Source: an uncultured Subdoligranulum sp.
GTDB lineage: Bacteria > Bacillota_A > Clostridia > Oscillospirales > Ruminococcaceae
Assembly (NCBI RefSeq): GCF_937890665.1
Contig: NZ_CALADU010000038.1
Coordinates: 1-21,814, forward strand
Reading direction: 5' to 3'
DNA length: 21,814 bases
Numbering within the stretch: the first letter of the stretch is position 1; the number at the start of each line of letters is the position of its first letter. Shown here one piece after another: positions 14,798 through 21,814 of the stretch. The notes beneath the pieces were generated by a model. That model was not told the origin of the DNA, searched no databases, and worked only from the letters and a program-made list of their open reading frames with translations. The translations under genes and the position numbers were made by a program.

Positions 14798-15104
14798 TTC
14801 GGATGTACTCACCTACGGTGCGATTCGGATCATTCCGGCAACACACACAGTCCTTCTGCGTACAAGACCTGTCCATCTGGCAAAAATGGAGTATCGCTTG
14901 TTGTGCTATTTATTCCAACACCAAGGTGAAACTCTTTCCCGTGAGAATATCCTGTCAGCGGTTTGGGGCGTACCGACCAATCTTAAAACTCGGACAGTGG
15001 ACGTCCATATTTCTATACTGCGTAGAAAACATTCGATGGGAAAGAATTTAGAAACAGTTTTGGGGGTTGGATATAGGTTAAAACTTTTGGAAAAAAGGAG
15101 TTGA
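14781..15104 (+). CDS. Stand-alone OmpR-type winged-helix protein
   Basis: A 107-aa protein made almost only of the C-terminal DNA-binding domain of OmpR/PhoB regulators: VLLRTRPVHLAKMEYRLLCYLFQHQGETLSRENIL, then WG, the recognition helix in TRTVDVHISILRRK, and the wing in LETVLGVGYRL. There is no receiver domain, so it cannot be phosphorylated in the usual way. GGGAG lies 9 nt before the ATG at 14781, which overlaps the permease gene by 17 bp. A TTG one codon earlier is the alternative start. It probably regulates the transporter operon; how it senses anything is not visible. It could also be a truncated response regulator. Confidence 0.85.
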   Translation: MQECGDSDVLTYGAIRIIPATHTVLLRTRPVHLAKMEYRLLCYLFQHQGETLSRENILSAVWGVPTNLKTRTVDVHISILRRKHSMGKNLETVLGVGYRLKLLEKRS

Positions 15105-15111
15105 TTTTAAC

Positions 15112-15320
15112 GGTAGCTGGTTTCCTGTGGAATCCCCCGTGCTGCCAACATACCCGATCACATGCCCGCTAATCACGGACTGTCACGGTGATACGACGGT
15201 GTCGGTCGTGTGGGCGTAACGGGTGGAAAGACCGGCTCCATCGTCGATCAGGACCTGATTGCCAAAAGCATCTGCGTTTATGATACGGCTTGCCTGCGCT
15301 TTTAAGAATATTCGTAATGG
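15112..15320 (-). pseudogene. Remnant of an M23 peptidase domain
   Basis: On the minus strand a single frame reads NADAFGNQVLIDDGAGLSTRY, then AHTTDTVVSP, a TGA at 15185-15183, and QSVISGHVIGYVGSTGDSTG followed by NQLP. This is the core of an M23 (LytM-type) endopeptidase. A stop replaces what is usually a Gly codon, IDHG has become IDDG, and the zinc-binding HLH after STGN is lost. The frame upstream of about 15320 does not look like the family. ICEs of this type often carry such cell-wall hydrolases for conjugation; this is a dead fragment at the edge of the cargo. Confidence 0.75.
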
Positions 15321-15395
15321 AAACGGTATCGAGTGGTTGGTTGTGCCGAATTCGGGACAAGATTGGCAAGCAATGCCTGTGGCTATCCAAATAGC

Positions 15396-15480
15396 CTCAC
15401 GCGCTTGTTGAGGGAAGTCCCCCAAGCCCCCTTTGAACACAGAATTTCATTCTGTGGCTGCGCGTTCTTACGAACGCTTT
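15396..15480. other. Inverted repeats next to the relaxase gene
   Basis: The stretch holds CACAGAAT/ATTCTGTG (15438-15445 with 15449-15456), GCGTTC/GAACGC (15462-15467 with 15472-15477) and a GGGAAGTCCCCCAAGCCCCC motif (15410-15429). It lies just past the relaxase stop codon. The small hairpins could terminate the relaxase transcript or be part of an origin of transfer; neither is proven. Together with the M23 remnant, this accounts for the gap between the winged-helix and relaxase genes. Confidence 0.35.
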
Positions 15481-15494
15481 TGACCGCGACCAGC

Positions 15495-16904
15495 TCACCG
15501 CTGGCCGTGGTCTTTTTCTTTTTCCTGCGGTTCGGTTGGCCCCATTGCCAGGACCCGATCCACATTATTCTTGACGGTCAGCAGCTCCCGCATGGCGGAG
15601 CGGGCCTGCCGGTATTCGCCATAAGCCTTTTTCTTGTCTGCCAACAGCTTGGCGTACTCGGTCTGAAGCTCTTTGACTGTGGGCAGCTTTTTCACGTTCA
15701 GCTCGTTGAAGGCTTCCTTGGCCGCCTGGTGCAGCCGAATCTCGTCCCCATGTTCCATGTAAAATTTCCGGGAATATCCAGCCTTGCGGTAGGTCACATA
15801 GGTGTCACGGGTCTTGGCGTAGTTGACGATATGGGTGCGCAGTACGGCAATCTCGGCCATGCGCTTCTCGGCGGCTTTGATTTGGTCAGACAGCCTATTA
15901 TATTGGAATGTTGCTTTTGCCGTTTTTGTTTCTAAGTCGGCATAGTTCAGTAGCCCATGTTCGGATAGGTAGTTGAGGGTCTGCGCCATCTGTTTGAGAT
16001 TAAACACCTTGGCCCAGCGGGCATACCCGGCACCTTTCCCAGCCTGCAATTTTTCCTGGATGTCCACCAGCAGATTGACCTTGGGTGGGGCAACCTGCGC
16101 GGCGTTTTTCTTGCGGGGTGTATGCTTCTGGCCGGAGAGAACGGCCAACAGATCGTCCAGCGTGTAGCCGTCCCCCAGCCGGTCGAAGCGGACGTTATTG
16201 CCCCAACCCTTTGCGCCGATGGAGATGGTTTTGCTACGCCGGTGAACGGTGAAGCCATCCTGTTCCAGCAGGCGCAGCAGTTCCTCCAGGCTGGCCGGTT
16301 TCTGTGCCAGTACCTGGTCGATGGTTTGGCGCAGCTGTTCCTTGTGAGAGGGCTTGGCTGTATCACCCAGCCACTTATGGTAGCTTTGACCGTAGCCCTT
16401 GGGGGAGACTACAATAGAGTATCCATTCTCAATGCAGATGGTATCGCTCAGGCGGTGGACGGCGCGGGTGCTACCCCAAAAGTTGCGGAATTTGCGGTCA
16501 CATTCCAGTGTGGTGGAGTTCCATATAATATGGTTGTGGGTGTGAGACTTGTCGATGTGGGTACAGACAATAAAAGCGTGCCTGCCCTTGGTGAAGCGCC
16601 GGGCCAACTCCACGCCCAGCCGGTTGGCTTCTTCCGGCGTGATCTCACCCGGTACAAAGGACTGCCGCAGGTGGTAAGCGATCACATCGTCTTTACCGCG
16701 CACTCGCCCGGTGGCGGCGATGTACTGCCGTTTCGCCAGCAGGAACTCGGCGTCGGCGGTCCGGCTGTCGCACCCATAGCCGGTAATCAGTTTTCCGTGG
16801 TCGGTCTTGTCTGGATTTTTTACATAGTCGATGATGTCGCTGATGGCCTTGCCGACCGTGCGACCCTTACCAGCGTGCAGCGGCATAATGCGGGTGGTGG
16901 CCAT
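15495..16904 (-). CDS. mobA: Relaxase/mobilization nuclease
   Basis: A 469-aa MobA/VirD2-type relaxase that nicks DNA at the origin of transfer and leads the strand into the recipient. The likely catalytic Tyr27 is in IIDYVKNPDKT, and the metal-binding histidines are in HIDKSHTHNHIIWNS (His121, His123, His125). The C-terminal third is basic and coiled-coil-like. The frame is open to 17000, but the ATG at 16904 has GGAGGG 8 nt upstream and begins the family-typical MATTRIMPLHAGKGRT. It normally works with MobC, encoded at 19285-19629; here the two are separated by a CD1845-like gene and an opposite-strand regulator gene. Confidence 0.94.
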   Translation of the reverse strand: MATTRIMPLHAGKGRTVGKAISDIIDYVKNPDKTDHGKLITGYGCDSRTADAEFLLAKRQYIAATGRVRGKDDVIAYHLRQSFVPGEITPEEANRLGVELARRFTKGRHAFIVCTHIDKSHTHNHIIWNSTTLECDRKFRNFWGSTRAVHRLSDTICIENGYSIVVSPKGYGQSYHKWLGDTAKPSHKEQLRQTIDQVLAQKPASLEELLRLLEQDGFTVHRRSKTISIGAKGWGNNVRFDRLGDGYTLDDLLAVLSGQKHTPRKKNAAQVAPPKVNLLVDIQEKLQAGKGAGYARWAKVFNLKQMAQTLNYLSEHGLLNYADLETKTAKATFQYNRLSDQIKAAEKRMAEIAVLRTHIVNYAKTRDTYVTYRKAGYSRKFYMEHGDEIRLHQAAKEAFNELNVKKLPTVKELQTEYAKLLADKKKAYGEYRQARSAMRELLTVKNNVDRVLAMGPTEPQEKEKDHGQR

Positions 16905-17050
16905 GACTTTTTCCCTCCTTTTCACAGACCGTATTTGGTGAATTGATTGGTTGAACGGGGCGGAATTCAAAATGGCAATCTGCCGGACACCGTCTGGCAT
17001 TTTTAGGGTACAGAAAATTTCTCGAAAATCATATGTCCATCAAAATGGAT

Positions 17051-17079
17051 TTGATAATGCGTGAAAAATCCCGTATAAT
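17051..17079 (+). promoter_or_regulatory. Promoter of the AlbA_2 regulator gene
   Basis: TTGATA (17051-17056), 17 nt, TATAAT (17074-17079); start near 17086, with a leader of about 36 nt. Confidence 0.82.
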
Positions 17080-17121
17080 AAGACAGTACAAATCTGATAT
17101 TGAAAGGGGGCTGTTGCTCCT

Positions 17122-18567
17122 ATGACAGAAGCTGAACTTCTCAAGCTGATCGAGGGCGGCGAAAACATCCAGGTGGAGTTTAAGAAGTCCACCAGCGAGA
17201 TCACAAAAGATGTTTATGATACCGTTTGTTCATTTTCCAACCGGGACGGTGGAATCATCCTGCTGGGTGTCAAAGACAGCGGAGAGATTTTGGGTGTCCA
17301 GCCGGATGCGGTGGACCGAATGAAGAAGGACTTTGTGACTTCCATCAACAATGGGCAGAAAATCAATCCGCCCCTTTATTTGCAGCCGGAAACCTGTACG
17401 GTGGATGGCCGTACACTGCTGGTTATTCGGGTCCCGTCCGGGAGCCAGGTATGCCGACATCACGGACGCATTTTTGACCGCAGCCACGAAGCGGATATTG
17501 ATATAACCGATAACTCCGACCTTGTGTATCAGCTGTACGCCCGAAAAAGCGGCAGCTACTTTGTAAACAAGGTGACTCGCTTCCAGATAGACGATTTGCG
17601 CCCCGACCTGATCGAGCGCGCCAGGGCTATGACGGACAGCCGCACAGCCAATCATCCGTGGAAGTCCCTGTCGGATGAAGAAATTCTTCGCAGTGCCGGG
17701 CTGATTTTGAAAGACCCCGAACGACAGTTGGAGGGGATTACCCTGGCAGCAATCCTTCTATTTGGTAAGGACTCCACGATCCTGTCTGTGCTTCCGCAGC
17801 ACAAAACGGACGCTATCTTCCGGGTGGAAAACCTGGACCGCTACGATGACCGGGACGTTATCATCACAAATCTGCTGGAGACTTACGACCGGCTGATCGC
17901 TTTTGGTCAAAAGCACCTCAGTGACCCATTTGTGCAGGAGGGTGTCCAGAGCGTCAGTGCCAGAGACCGTATCCTGCGCGAAATCTGCTCCAATAGCTTG
18001 GCTCATCGGGATTATTCCAGTGGCTATGTGGCAAAATTTGTGATTGAACGCGACCGGCTCTATACGGAGAATGCTAACCGCTCCCATGGACACGGTGCCC
18101 TGCATTTGTCCTCTTTTGAGCCGTATGCCAAGAACCCGCCCATCTCCAAAGTGTTCCGGGAAATCGGCTTGGCGGACGAGCTGGGGTCTGGAATGCGGAA
18201 TACTTATAAATACACAAAGCTCTATTCCGGTGGAACCCCGGAGTTTATTGAGGGGGACGTGTTCCGCACCGTAGTTCCGTTAGCCACGATTGCAGTAGGA
18301 AAGGTCGGACCGAAGGACAGAACCCAAGTCACCACCCAAGTCACCACCCAAGTTACCACCCAAGTTGAGATTTTGAGCTTTTGCCAAGTACCTCGCTCCA
18401 AAGCGGAAATCATGGAACACTGCGGATACAAAACCGCAAAGAATTTTACACATCTTTACCTTCGTCCTTTGATTGAAAGTGGACAGCTTCAAATGACGAT
18501 CCCGGAAAAGCCAAGGAGCCGCAACCAGAAGTATGTGGCCGTGCAAGAAGCCACGCCAGAAAATTAA
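17122..18567 (+). CDS. AlbA_2 / ATP-binding putative regulator (COG2865 type)
   Basis: A 481-aa protein. The N-terminal Schlafen AlbA_2 domain (about 1-135) shows NIQVEFKKSTS and FSNRDGGIILLGVKDSGEI. The middle has a GHKL-type ATPase fold: ILREICSNSLAHRDYSSG (N-box) and IGLADELGSGMRNTYKY. A TQVT repeat linker (401-416) joins it to a C-terminal winged-helix-like domain (KAEIMEHCGYKTAKNFTHLYLRPLIESGQL). Such proteins are called transcriptional regulators or RNA-binding proteins; the exact role is unsettled. GGGGG lies about 11 nt before the ATG. It has its own promoter and terminator and runs against the transfer operon, so it looks like inserted cargo. Confidence 0.9.
   Translation: MTEAELLKLIEGGENIQVEFKKSTSEITKDVYDTVCSFSNRDGGIILLGVKDSGEILGVQPDAVDRMKKDFVTSINNGQKINPPLYLQPETCTVDGRTLLVIRVPSGSQVCRHHGRIFDRSHEADIDITDNSDLVYQLYARKSGSYFVNKVTRFQIDDLRPDLIERARAMTDSRTANHPWKSLSDEEILRSAGLILKDPERQLEGITLAAILLFGKDSTILSVLPQHKTDAIFRVENLDRYDDRDVIITNLLETYDRLIAFGQKHLSDPFVQEGVQSVSARDRILREICSNSLAHRDYSSGYVAKFVIERDRLYTENANRSHGHGALHLSSFEPYAKNPPISKVFREIGLADELGSGMRNTYKYTKLYSGGTPEFIEGDVFRTVVPLATIAVGKVGPKDRTQVTTQVTTQVTTQVEILSFCQVPRSKAEIMEHCGYKTAKNFTHLYLRPLIESGQLQMTIPEKPRSRNQKYVAVQEATPEN
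18322..18369 (+). repeat. 12-bp in-frame tandem repeat (four copies)
   Basis: ACCCAAGTYACC is repeated at 18322, 18334, 18346 and, with GAG as its last codon, 18358. It encodes TQVT four times (the last TQVE) in the linker before the C-terminal helix-turn-helix domain. Copy-number change would keep the frame and only alter linker length. Confidence 0.92.
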
Positions 18568-18568
18568 G

Positions 18569-18620
18569 CAAAATCAGGGTGCCGGAGGGACTGTATGCTC
18601 CGACACCCTGATTTTGTTTG
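18569..18620. terminator. Bidirectional terminator
   Basis: A long stem (CAAAATCAGGGTG 18569-18581 with CACCCTGATTTTG 18604-18616, extended by CGGAG/CTCCG after one mismatch) follows the AlbA_2 gene. The A/T ends give a T-rich tail in both directions, so it may also end the convergent CD1845-like transcript. Confidence 0.85.
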
Positions 18621-18672
18621 TGCTTTTGATGGAAACGACCGCTCCCTTTGTACGGACCCTACCTATGATGAT

Positions 18673-18984
18673 TCAGCCATACACTGCGTCCTGGATCGCA
18701 TACCGAAGATCCTGCACCTTGCCCACCAGCCATGCGGCAGCCATCGGCAGGCCCAGTGGGCTGACCAGAAAGGCAATCACCAAAAGGATGATGCCGTTTT
18801 GCGGTGAGTAGGTCACAAGCACCGCAACCCCCAGTAATGCCACTACTGTGGAGACCAAACCGAATAGGAAGCTGGATACATACAGCAACCCAAAACACAC
18901 CCAAGTGAACAGAGCCAGTGCCAGCACTACCGGCGCAACAAGAATTTTCAATTCCAGTTTCAAAATGAAGAATACAACTTTCAT
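18673..18984 (-). CDS. CD1845-family ICE membrane protein
   Basis: A 103-aa protein with two or three membrane segments (VAPVVLALALFTWVCFGLLY, FGLVSTVVALLGVAVLV, IILLVIAFLVSPLGLPM) and the end WLVGKVQDLRYAI. This matches the small CD1845-type proteins found beside relaxase genes in Tn1549/CTn-like ICEs; their function is unknown. The frame is open to 19089, but the ATG at 18984 has GGAGG 7 nt upstream and begins the family sequence. A promoter at 19170-19198 can serve it. The relaxase probably belonged to the same operon before the AlbA_2 gene was placed between them. Confidence 0.82.
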   Translation of the reverse strand: MKVVFFILKLELKILVAPVVLALALFTWVCFGLLYVSSFLFGLVSTVVALLGVAVLVTYSPQNGIILLVIAFLVSPLGLPMAAAWLVGKVQDLRYAIQDAVYG

Positions 18985-19169
18985 TTCAATACCTCCTTTC
19001 GCCAACTCCGGTAAGGCTGGCGTAACGCATCCACACAGCAGAGGGGAATTACCGCAGCATGACCGTCCTACATGAGAAAACTTCTTCATTGGGGCGCGCA
19101 GCAGATACTTACGAGAAAGCGTTAAGACGTTTTCAGATGTAAATATCAGTCACCGCCCCTTTAAGGTTC

Positions 19170-19198
19170 ATTATCGCATACAATCCTTAGAAGTACAA
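19170..19198 (-). promoter_or_regulatory. Promoter of the CD1845-like gene
   Basis: On the minus strand TTGTAC (19198-19193), 17 nt, GATAAT (19175-19170). A start near 19163 gives a leader of about 180 nt before 18984, with no convincing ORF in it. Confidence 0.6.
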
Positions 19199-19210
19199 CA
19201 ATACGGAAAA

Positions 19211-19265
19211 AAGAAAAAGAGGGAAGTCCGGCGTAGCAGTCTGCACGCGCCGAACTCCCTCTTTT
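19211..19265 (-). terminator. Terminator after mobC
   Basis: On the minus strand a long stem (AAAAGAGGGA...CGGCG with CGCCG...TCCCTCTTTT, with one bulge or mismatch) ends in CTTTTTCTTTTTT. It ends the ParB-to-MobC transcript about 20 bp after the mobC stop. Confidence 0.82.
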
Positions 19266-19284
19266 GCCGGGACGTGTGCCCCTG

Positions 19285-19629
19285 TTACGACAGCTTTGCC
19301 AGCTGGGTCAATACCTGATGCACTTCATCCCACAAAGCCTCTTGCCGCTGGGTTATATCTTCCAAATCGGAGTCATAGATACGCCCCGTTTCATGCACAC
19401 GGCGGGTCAACTGGTTCAGATTGTTACTGATCCGGCGCATCAATGAAACAAGTTCCTTTAACTCTGGCAGTTCCAAGTGTACCACATAGCCGTCCAGGGC
19501 CATCTTGCGTAGGTAGGCTTCCCGGTTTTTTGTTCCAAGCCGGGCCATTTTCTGTTCAATCAGTTCCAGTTCCTGCGGCGAAACCCGGAAGTTTAGCTGT
19601 ACCTCCCGTTTGCGTTTGGGGGCGCTCAT
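19285..19629 (-). CDS. mobC: MobC-like relaxosome protein
   Basis: A 114-aa basic protein of the MobC/BHL type: KRKREVQLNFRVSPQELELIEQKM is a ribbon-helix-helix-like start, followed by the family pattern NREAYLRKMALDGYVV and an RRISNNLNQLTRRVHETG helix. It helps open the origin of transfer for the relaxase. Its ATG overlaps the stop of the upstream DUF3848/3849 gene by 4 bp (ATGA), and a terminator follows. Confidence 0.9.
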   Translation of the reverse strand: MSAPKRKREVQLNFRVSPQELELIEQKMARLGTKNREAYLRKMALDGYVVHLELPELKELVSLMRRISNNLNQLTRRVHETGRIYDSDLEDITQRQEALWDEVHQVLTQLAKLS

Positions 19630-20705
19630 CGCTGTGCTTCCTTTTTCCTGCGGACGGGGGGCTTTTTCTCGCTTTTTTCACCAGGGGATGACTCCTGCTT
19701 CAGCTGGCGGCGGACAGAGGAACGGTACTGGCGCAGCTCTTTGCTGCGGTCCTCGCTGGCAAGAATGGTGGCATAGATACCGGGTAAGTCCTTCATACCG
19801 GTGAGAGCCAGACTGCGGAATGGCAGCAGCGTCATCAGCTGGTCGTGGGCCTGGCTGCTTGCGCGGGCCAGAAAATCCGGTGAAACGCGGGCCATGTAAT
19901 GGGTGCCGTGGGGGCTGTTGGGAGTATCCGGCATGCGAAGCTCTTGCAGGAGCCGGGCAGCTTCAGCGCGGATTTCCTCTGGCGTCAACGGCTGGAGACG
20001 CAGATAGTCCTGCCGAGCCTGGCTTAAAAACAGATCGACCAGGCCGGGGTGACTGTCCACCACAAAGTCCAGATTACGGTCGCTGCCAAAGCTGTCTGGA
20101 TTGGGCGGAATGCTCACCGTTTTGGCCCACGTTTTGTTGGCTGGGCTGAACCGGCCATCCCAGTTCTTTTGCTGTACCGTGTTTGCCAGTACATAGAGTG
20201 TGCGGGTGTAGCCGAACTGCTCAATTACCTGGGGCACTGCGTCTTTACCCAGACGGCTGTTCTGGTAGTTGTTGGAGATAGCTGACTCGATGGCGTCTTT
20301 GCAGACAATATTAGCCCGGCGGGACGCCCGGTACAAGTCCAGTTCTCCCTGTTCACGGGCATAGGCGGCAGGATGCCGGTAGAGCGGCAGCTCCCGCTGG
20401 GCATCCAAAGCGGCCATGGCACAAGCCTCAATACTATCTTGGATCACATCCATGTAACCGGGCCTGCGCTTCTCGAATTCCCGGTAGGTATCAGCCAGCG
20501 GAAACGACGATGACAGTAATGCCGCCGCTTGGACAGTCGGTAGCTCCAGAGATTCCATCGCAAGAAGAATGTTTTCGCGGGCAATGTATTCCTGGGCATG
20601 GTTCAGAATTTCTTCCGGCGGCTGGCTTTTCAGCCAGTCGCGGTACTCGGACTGTTCAGTATTCATCTTTTGGTAAAGGGCCGCCAGTATTTTCTCCGGC
20701 GTCAT
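19626..20705 (-). CDS. DUF3848/DUF3849-like ICE protein
   Basis: A 359-aa cytosolic protein without membrane segments. The first third (LYQKMNTEQSEYRDWL) resembles DUF3848. The middle (LYRHPAAYAREQGELDLYRASRRANIVCKDAIE, then FGYTRTLYVLANTVQ and WDGRFSPANKTWAK) resembles DUF3849. Both are known from ICE backbones and have no proven function. The C-terminus is very basic (KKPPVRRKKEAQR), suggesting nucleic acid contact. GGAGG lies 10 nt before the ATG, which overlaps the upstream frame's stop by 4 bp; mobC follows with another ATGA overlap. Domain names are from memory. Confidence 0.82.
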   Translation of the reverse strand: MTPEKILAALYQKMNTEQSEYRDWLKSQPPEEILNHAQEYIARENILLAMESLELPTVQAAALLSSSFPLADTYREFEKRRPGYMDVIQDSIEACAMAALDAQRELPLYRHPAAYAREQGELDLYRASRRANIVCKDAIESAISNNYQNSRLGKDAVPQVIEQFGYTRTLYVLANTVQQKNWDGRFSPANKTWAKTVSIPPNPDSFGSDRNLDFVVDSHPGLVDLFLSQARQDYLRLQPLTPEEIRAEAARLLQELRMPDTPNSPHGTHYMARVSPDFLARASSQAHDQLMTLLPFRSLALTGMKDLPGIYATILASEDRSKELRQYRSSVRRQLKQESSPGEKSEKKPPVRRKKEAQR

Positions 20706-21324
20706 AATGATCGCACCTCCTCGCGGGATTTGGATTTTTTGTCTGTCGCTCTTGGTGGTATAGGACGGCGAAGCCCCTCCAAGATGGAGGGGCGTGTACT
20801 TTTTGCAACAATGGTTTCCTGCTGATTGGGAGCTTTGCTGTCGATATTGAGTAGGGTGTCAAGTTCTGTCAGCCGGGCAGATTTCTCCCGCAACTCCTGT
20901 TCCTGGGGGAAAGGTTTGTCTATCTCCACCTTGGCAGCGGCCTGCTGTTGGTAAAGATTCTCCAGTTGGTTTTTGACCGCTTCCAAACGCTGGGGGATTT
21001 GCGCCAGTGCGTTGTCGATGCGGGTGAGATTTCCGCGCGGATCGGTGCCTAAAGACGCCCGGTGGGTCATCTGGCCTTTTAGCAGTAGGGTGTACTCCTG
21101 TTTCCACGCTTCAAATTCCACCGATATGGCAAAGCCCCGATAGCTCCCGATCTGCGCCGGGTCGGAGCTTTTGACTTCCTTGCAGGCATCCAGCAGAGCA
21201 GCCCCGGCGTTTTCCTTATCCGCCAACACATCGCCCCGCACATCCATTCCGGCAAAGCCATCCTCCGGGTGCGGATGTGCGGCAAGGGTCTCCAGGTCTG
21301 ATTCAAATCCTTTAATGAAGCTCT
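20702..21324 (-). pseudogene. C-terminal remnant of a large ICE methylase/helicase-type protein
   Basis: The frame carries PAQIGSYRGFAISVEFEAWK, LLLKGQMTHRASLGTDPRGN, RIDNALAQIPQRLEAVKNQL and KPFPQEQELREKSARLTELD. This is the typical end of the very large N6-methylase/SNF2-like proteins of these ICEs. Upstream the frame reads SFIKGFESDLETLAAHPHPE without a start codon or ribosome site and then meets ParB sequence at about 21325-21335. Only about 200 residues of a protein normally over 2,000 aa remain. A methionine at 21247 is in frame but has no clear ribosome site, so the fragment is probably not a real gene. Identification is by remembered family sequence. Confidence 0.7.
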
Positions 21325-21780
21325 TAAATCTCCCCGTGCGCCTTGGTGCTTCATGGCCTCCAACTTCATCTTATAAGCAAAAGCCCGCTCACTGGGGAGC
21401 AGGCTTTCTCGCTGTAAATTGCTGTCAACCATGATAATGGTGGCCTGGTCGTCGTCCAAGTCCCGCACAATGACCGGCATGGTGTCTTTTCCTGCCAATT
21501 CGCTGGCCCTGTGCCGCCGGTGCCCGGCTACCAGCTCATAGCCGCCGTTTGGATCGGGTCGGGCGATGGCCGGGACCAGTACACCGTACTGCTGGATGCT
21601 GTCGGCAGTTTCCATCATGGCCTCATCATCCTTGACTTTGAAGGGATGATCCTTGAACGGGTGTAGCTCCGACAAGGGAATTTCCAGAACCTTCTCCCGC
21701 TGGGCGTCGGCTCGGCTTTCCTCTGTGGAGAACAGATCATCTACCGAGGCCAGTTCTATTTTTTTCGCGCTGCTTTTCAA
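21079..21780 (-). pseudogene. ParB N-terminal domain fused out of frame to other sequence
   Basis: The first about 152 residues are a good ParB/Spo0J-like nuclease domain: SVDDLFSTEESRADAQREKV, SELHPFKDHPFKV, the GYELVAGHRRHRASELAG box and IMVDSNLQRESLLPSERA. After KHQGARGDL the protein changes to unrelated low-quality sequence (ASLKDLNQTWRPLPHI onwards), because the DNA now encodes the remnant at 20702-21324 in another frame. The central helix-turn-helix of ParB is missing. The start is a TTG at 21780 with GGAGG 9 nt upstream. Intact ParB would help partition or maintain the element; this product keeps only the N-terminal domain and may be non-functional. Confidence 0.8.
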
Positions 21781-21814
21781 GTTTCAACACCTCCTTCGTC
21801 AGATTTCGATACCC

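Noticed and set aside
16122..16946. 274-aa plus-strand ORF opposite the relaxase
   Set aside because: The relaxase is certain by its motifs; this frame has no domain or ribosome site.
18322..18369. CRISPR-like repeat array
   Set aside because: The 12-bp units have no spacers and are in frame inside a coding region.

Overview
The window joins a GC-rich Firmicutes chromosome (1 to about 2.5-2.75 kb) to one end of an integrative and conjugative element (ICE) of the Tn1549/clostridial CTn type (about 2.75 kb to the right edge). Three things suggest a gut Oscillospiraceae host, Faecalibacterium or a relative: the high GC of the flank, a preQ1-III riboswitch before queT (a class known from that group), and the type of ICE backbone. 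No species call can be made from the sequence alone.

Chromosomal flank. A leftward operon, queT - HAD phosphatase - EamA permease, is read from a strong promoter through a preQ1-III riboswitch whose last helix pairs with part of the queT ribosome binding site. Back to back with it, a strong rightward promoter leads into a tRNA-Leu that breaks off in the anticodon arm, then an intact tRNA-Leu(CAA) and a terminator. The ICE integrase starts (at its stop codon) inside that terminator.

ICE backbone, mostly on the minus strand. A tyrosine integrase with an apparently duplicated core-binding domain, an excisionase-like protein, a short conserved-looking ORF and a sigma-70-like factor lie at the left. 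The transfer module lies at the right: relaxase, CD1845-like membrane protein, MobC, a DUF3848/DUF3849-like protein, and a ParB N-terminus that runs into the C-terminal end of a large ICE methylase/helicase-type protein. That last join looks like a deletion scar.

Cargo (about 5.7-15.1 kb). The main system is a complete agr-type quorum-sensing locus: XRE regulator, AgrB peptidase and a 53-aa AgrD-like peptide on the minus strand, with a LytTR response regulator and an AgrC-like kinase divergent on the plus strand. The AgrD-like peptide has no cysteine; a threonine occupies the expected ring position. Two 11-bp direct repeats, 30 bp apart, lie between the divergent units. Three perfectly phased 11-bp repeats sharing the core TTTTGTG precede a small secreted protein just downstream of the kinase. 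I infer one circuit: peptide export, sensing, LytTR activation, and production of the secreted protein. Next come an AT-rich lipoprotein gene and an ABC exporter operon: an ATPase, an 806-aa permease that looks like two fused halves, and a receiver-less OmpR-type DNA-binding protein. A dead M23 peptidase fragment ends this region.

A plus-strand gene for an AlbA_2/ATP-binding regulator, with its own promoter and terminator, interrupts the minus-strand transfer genes. It carries an in-frame 12-bp tandem repeat.
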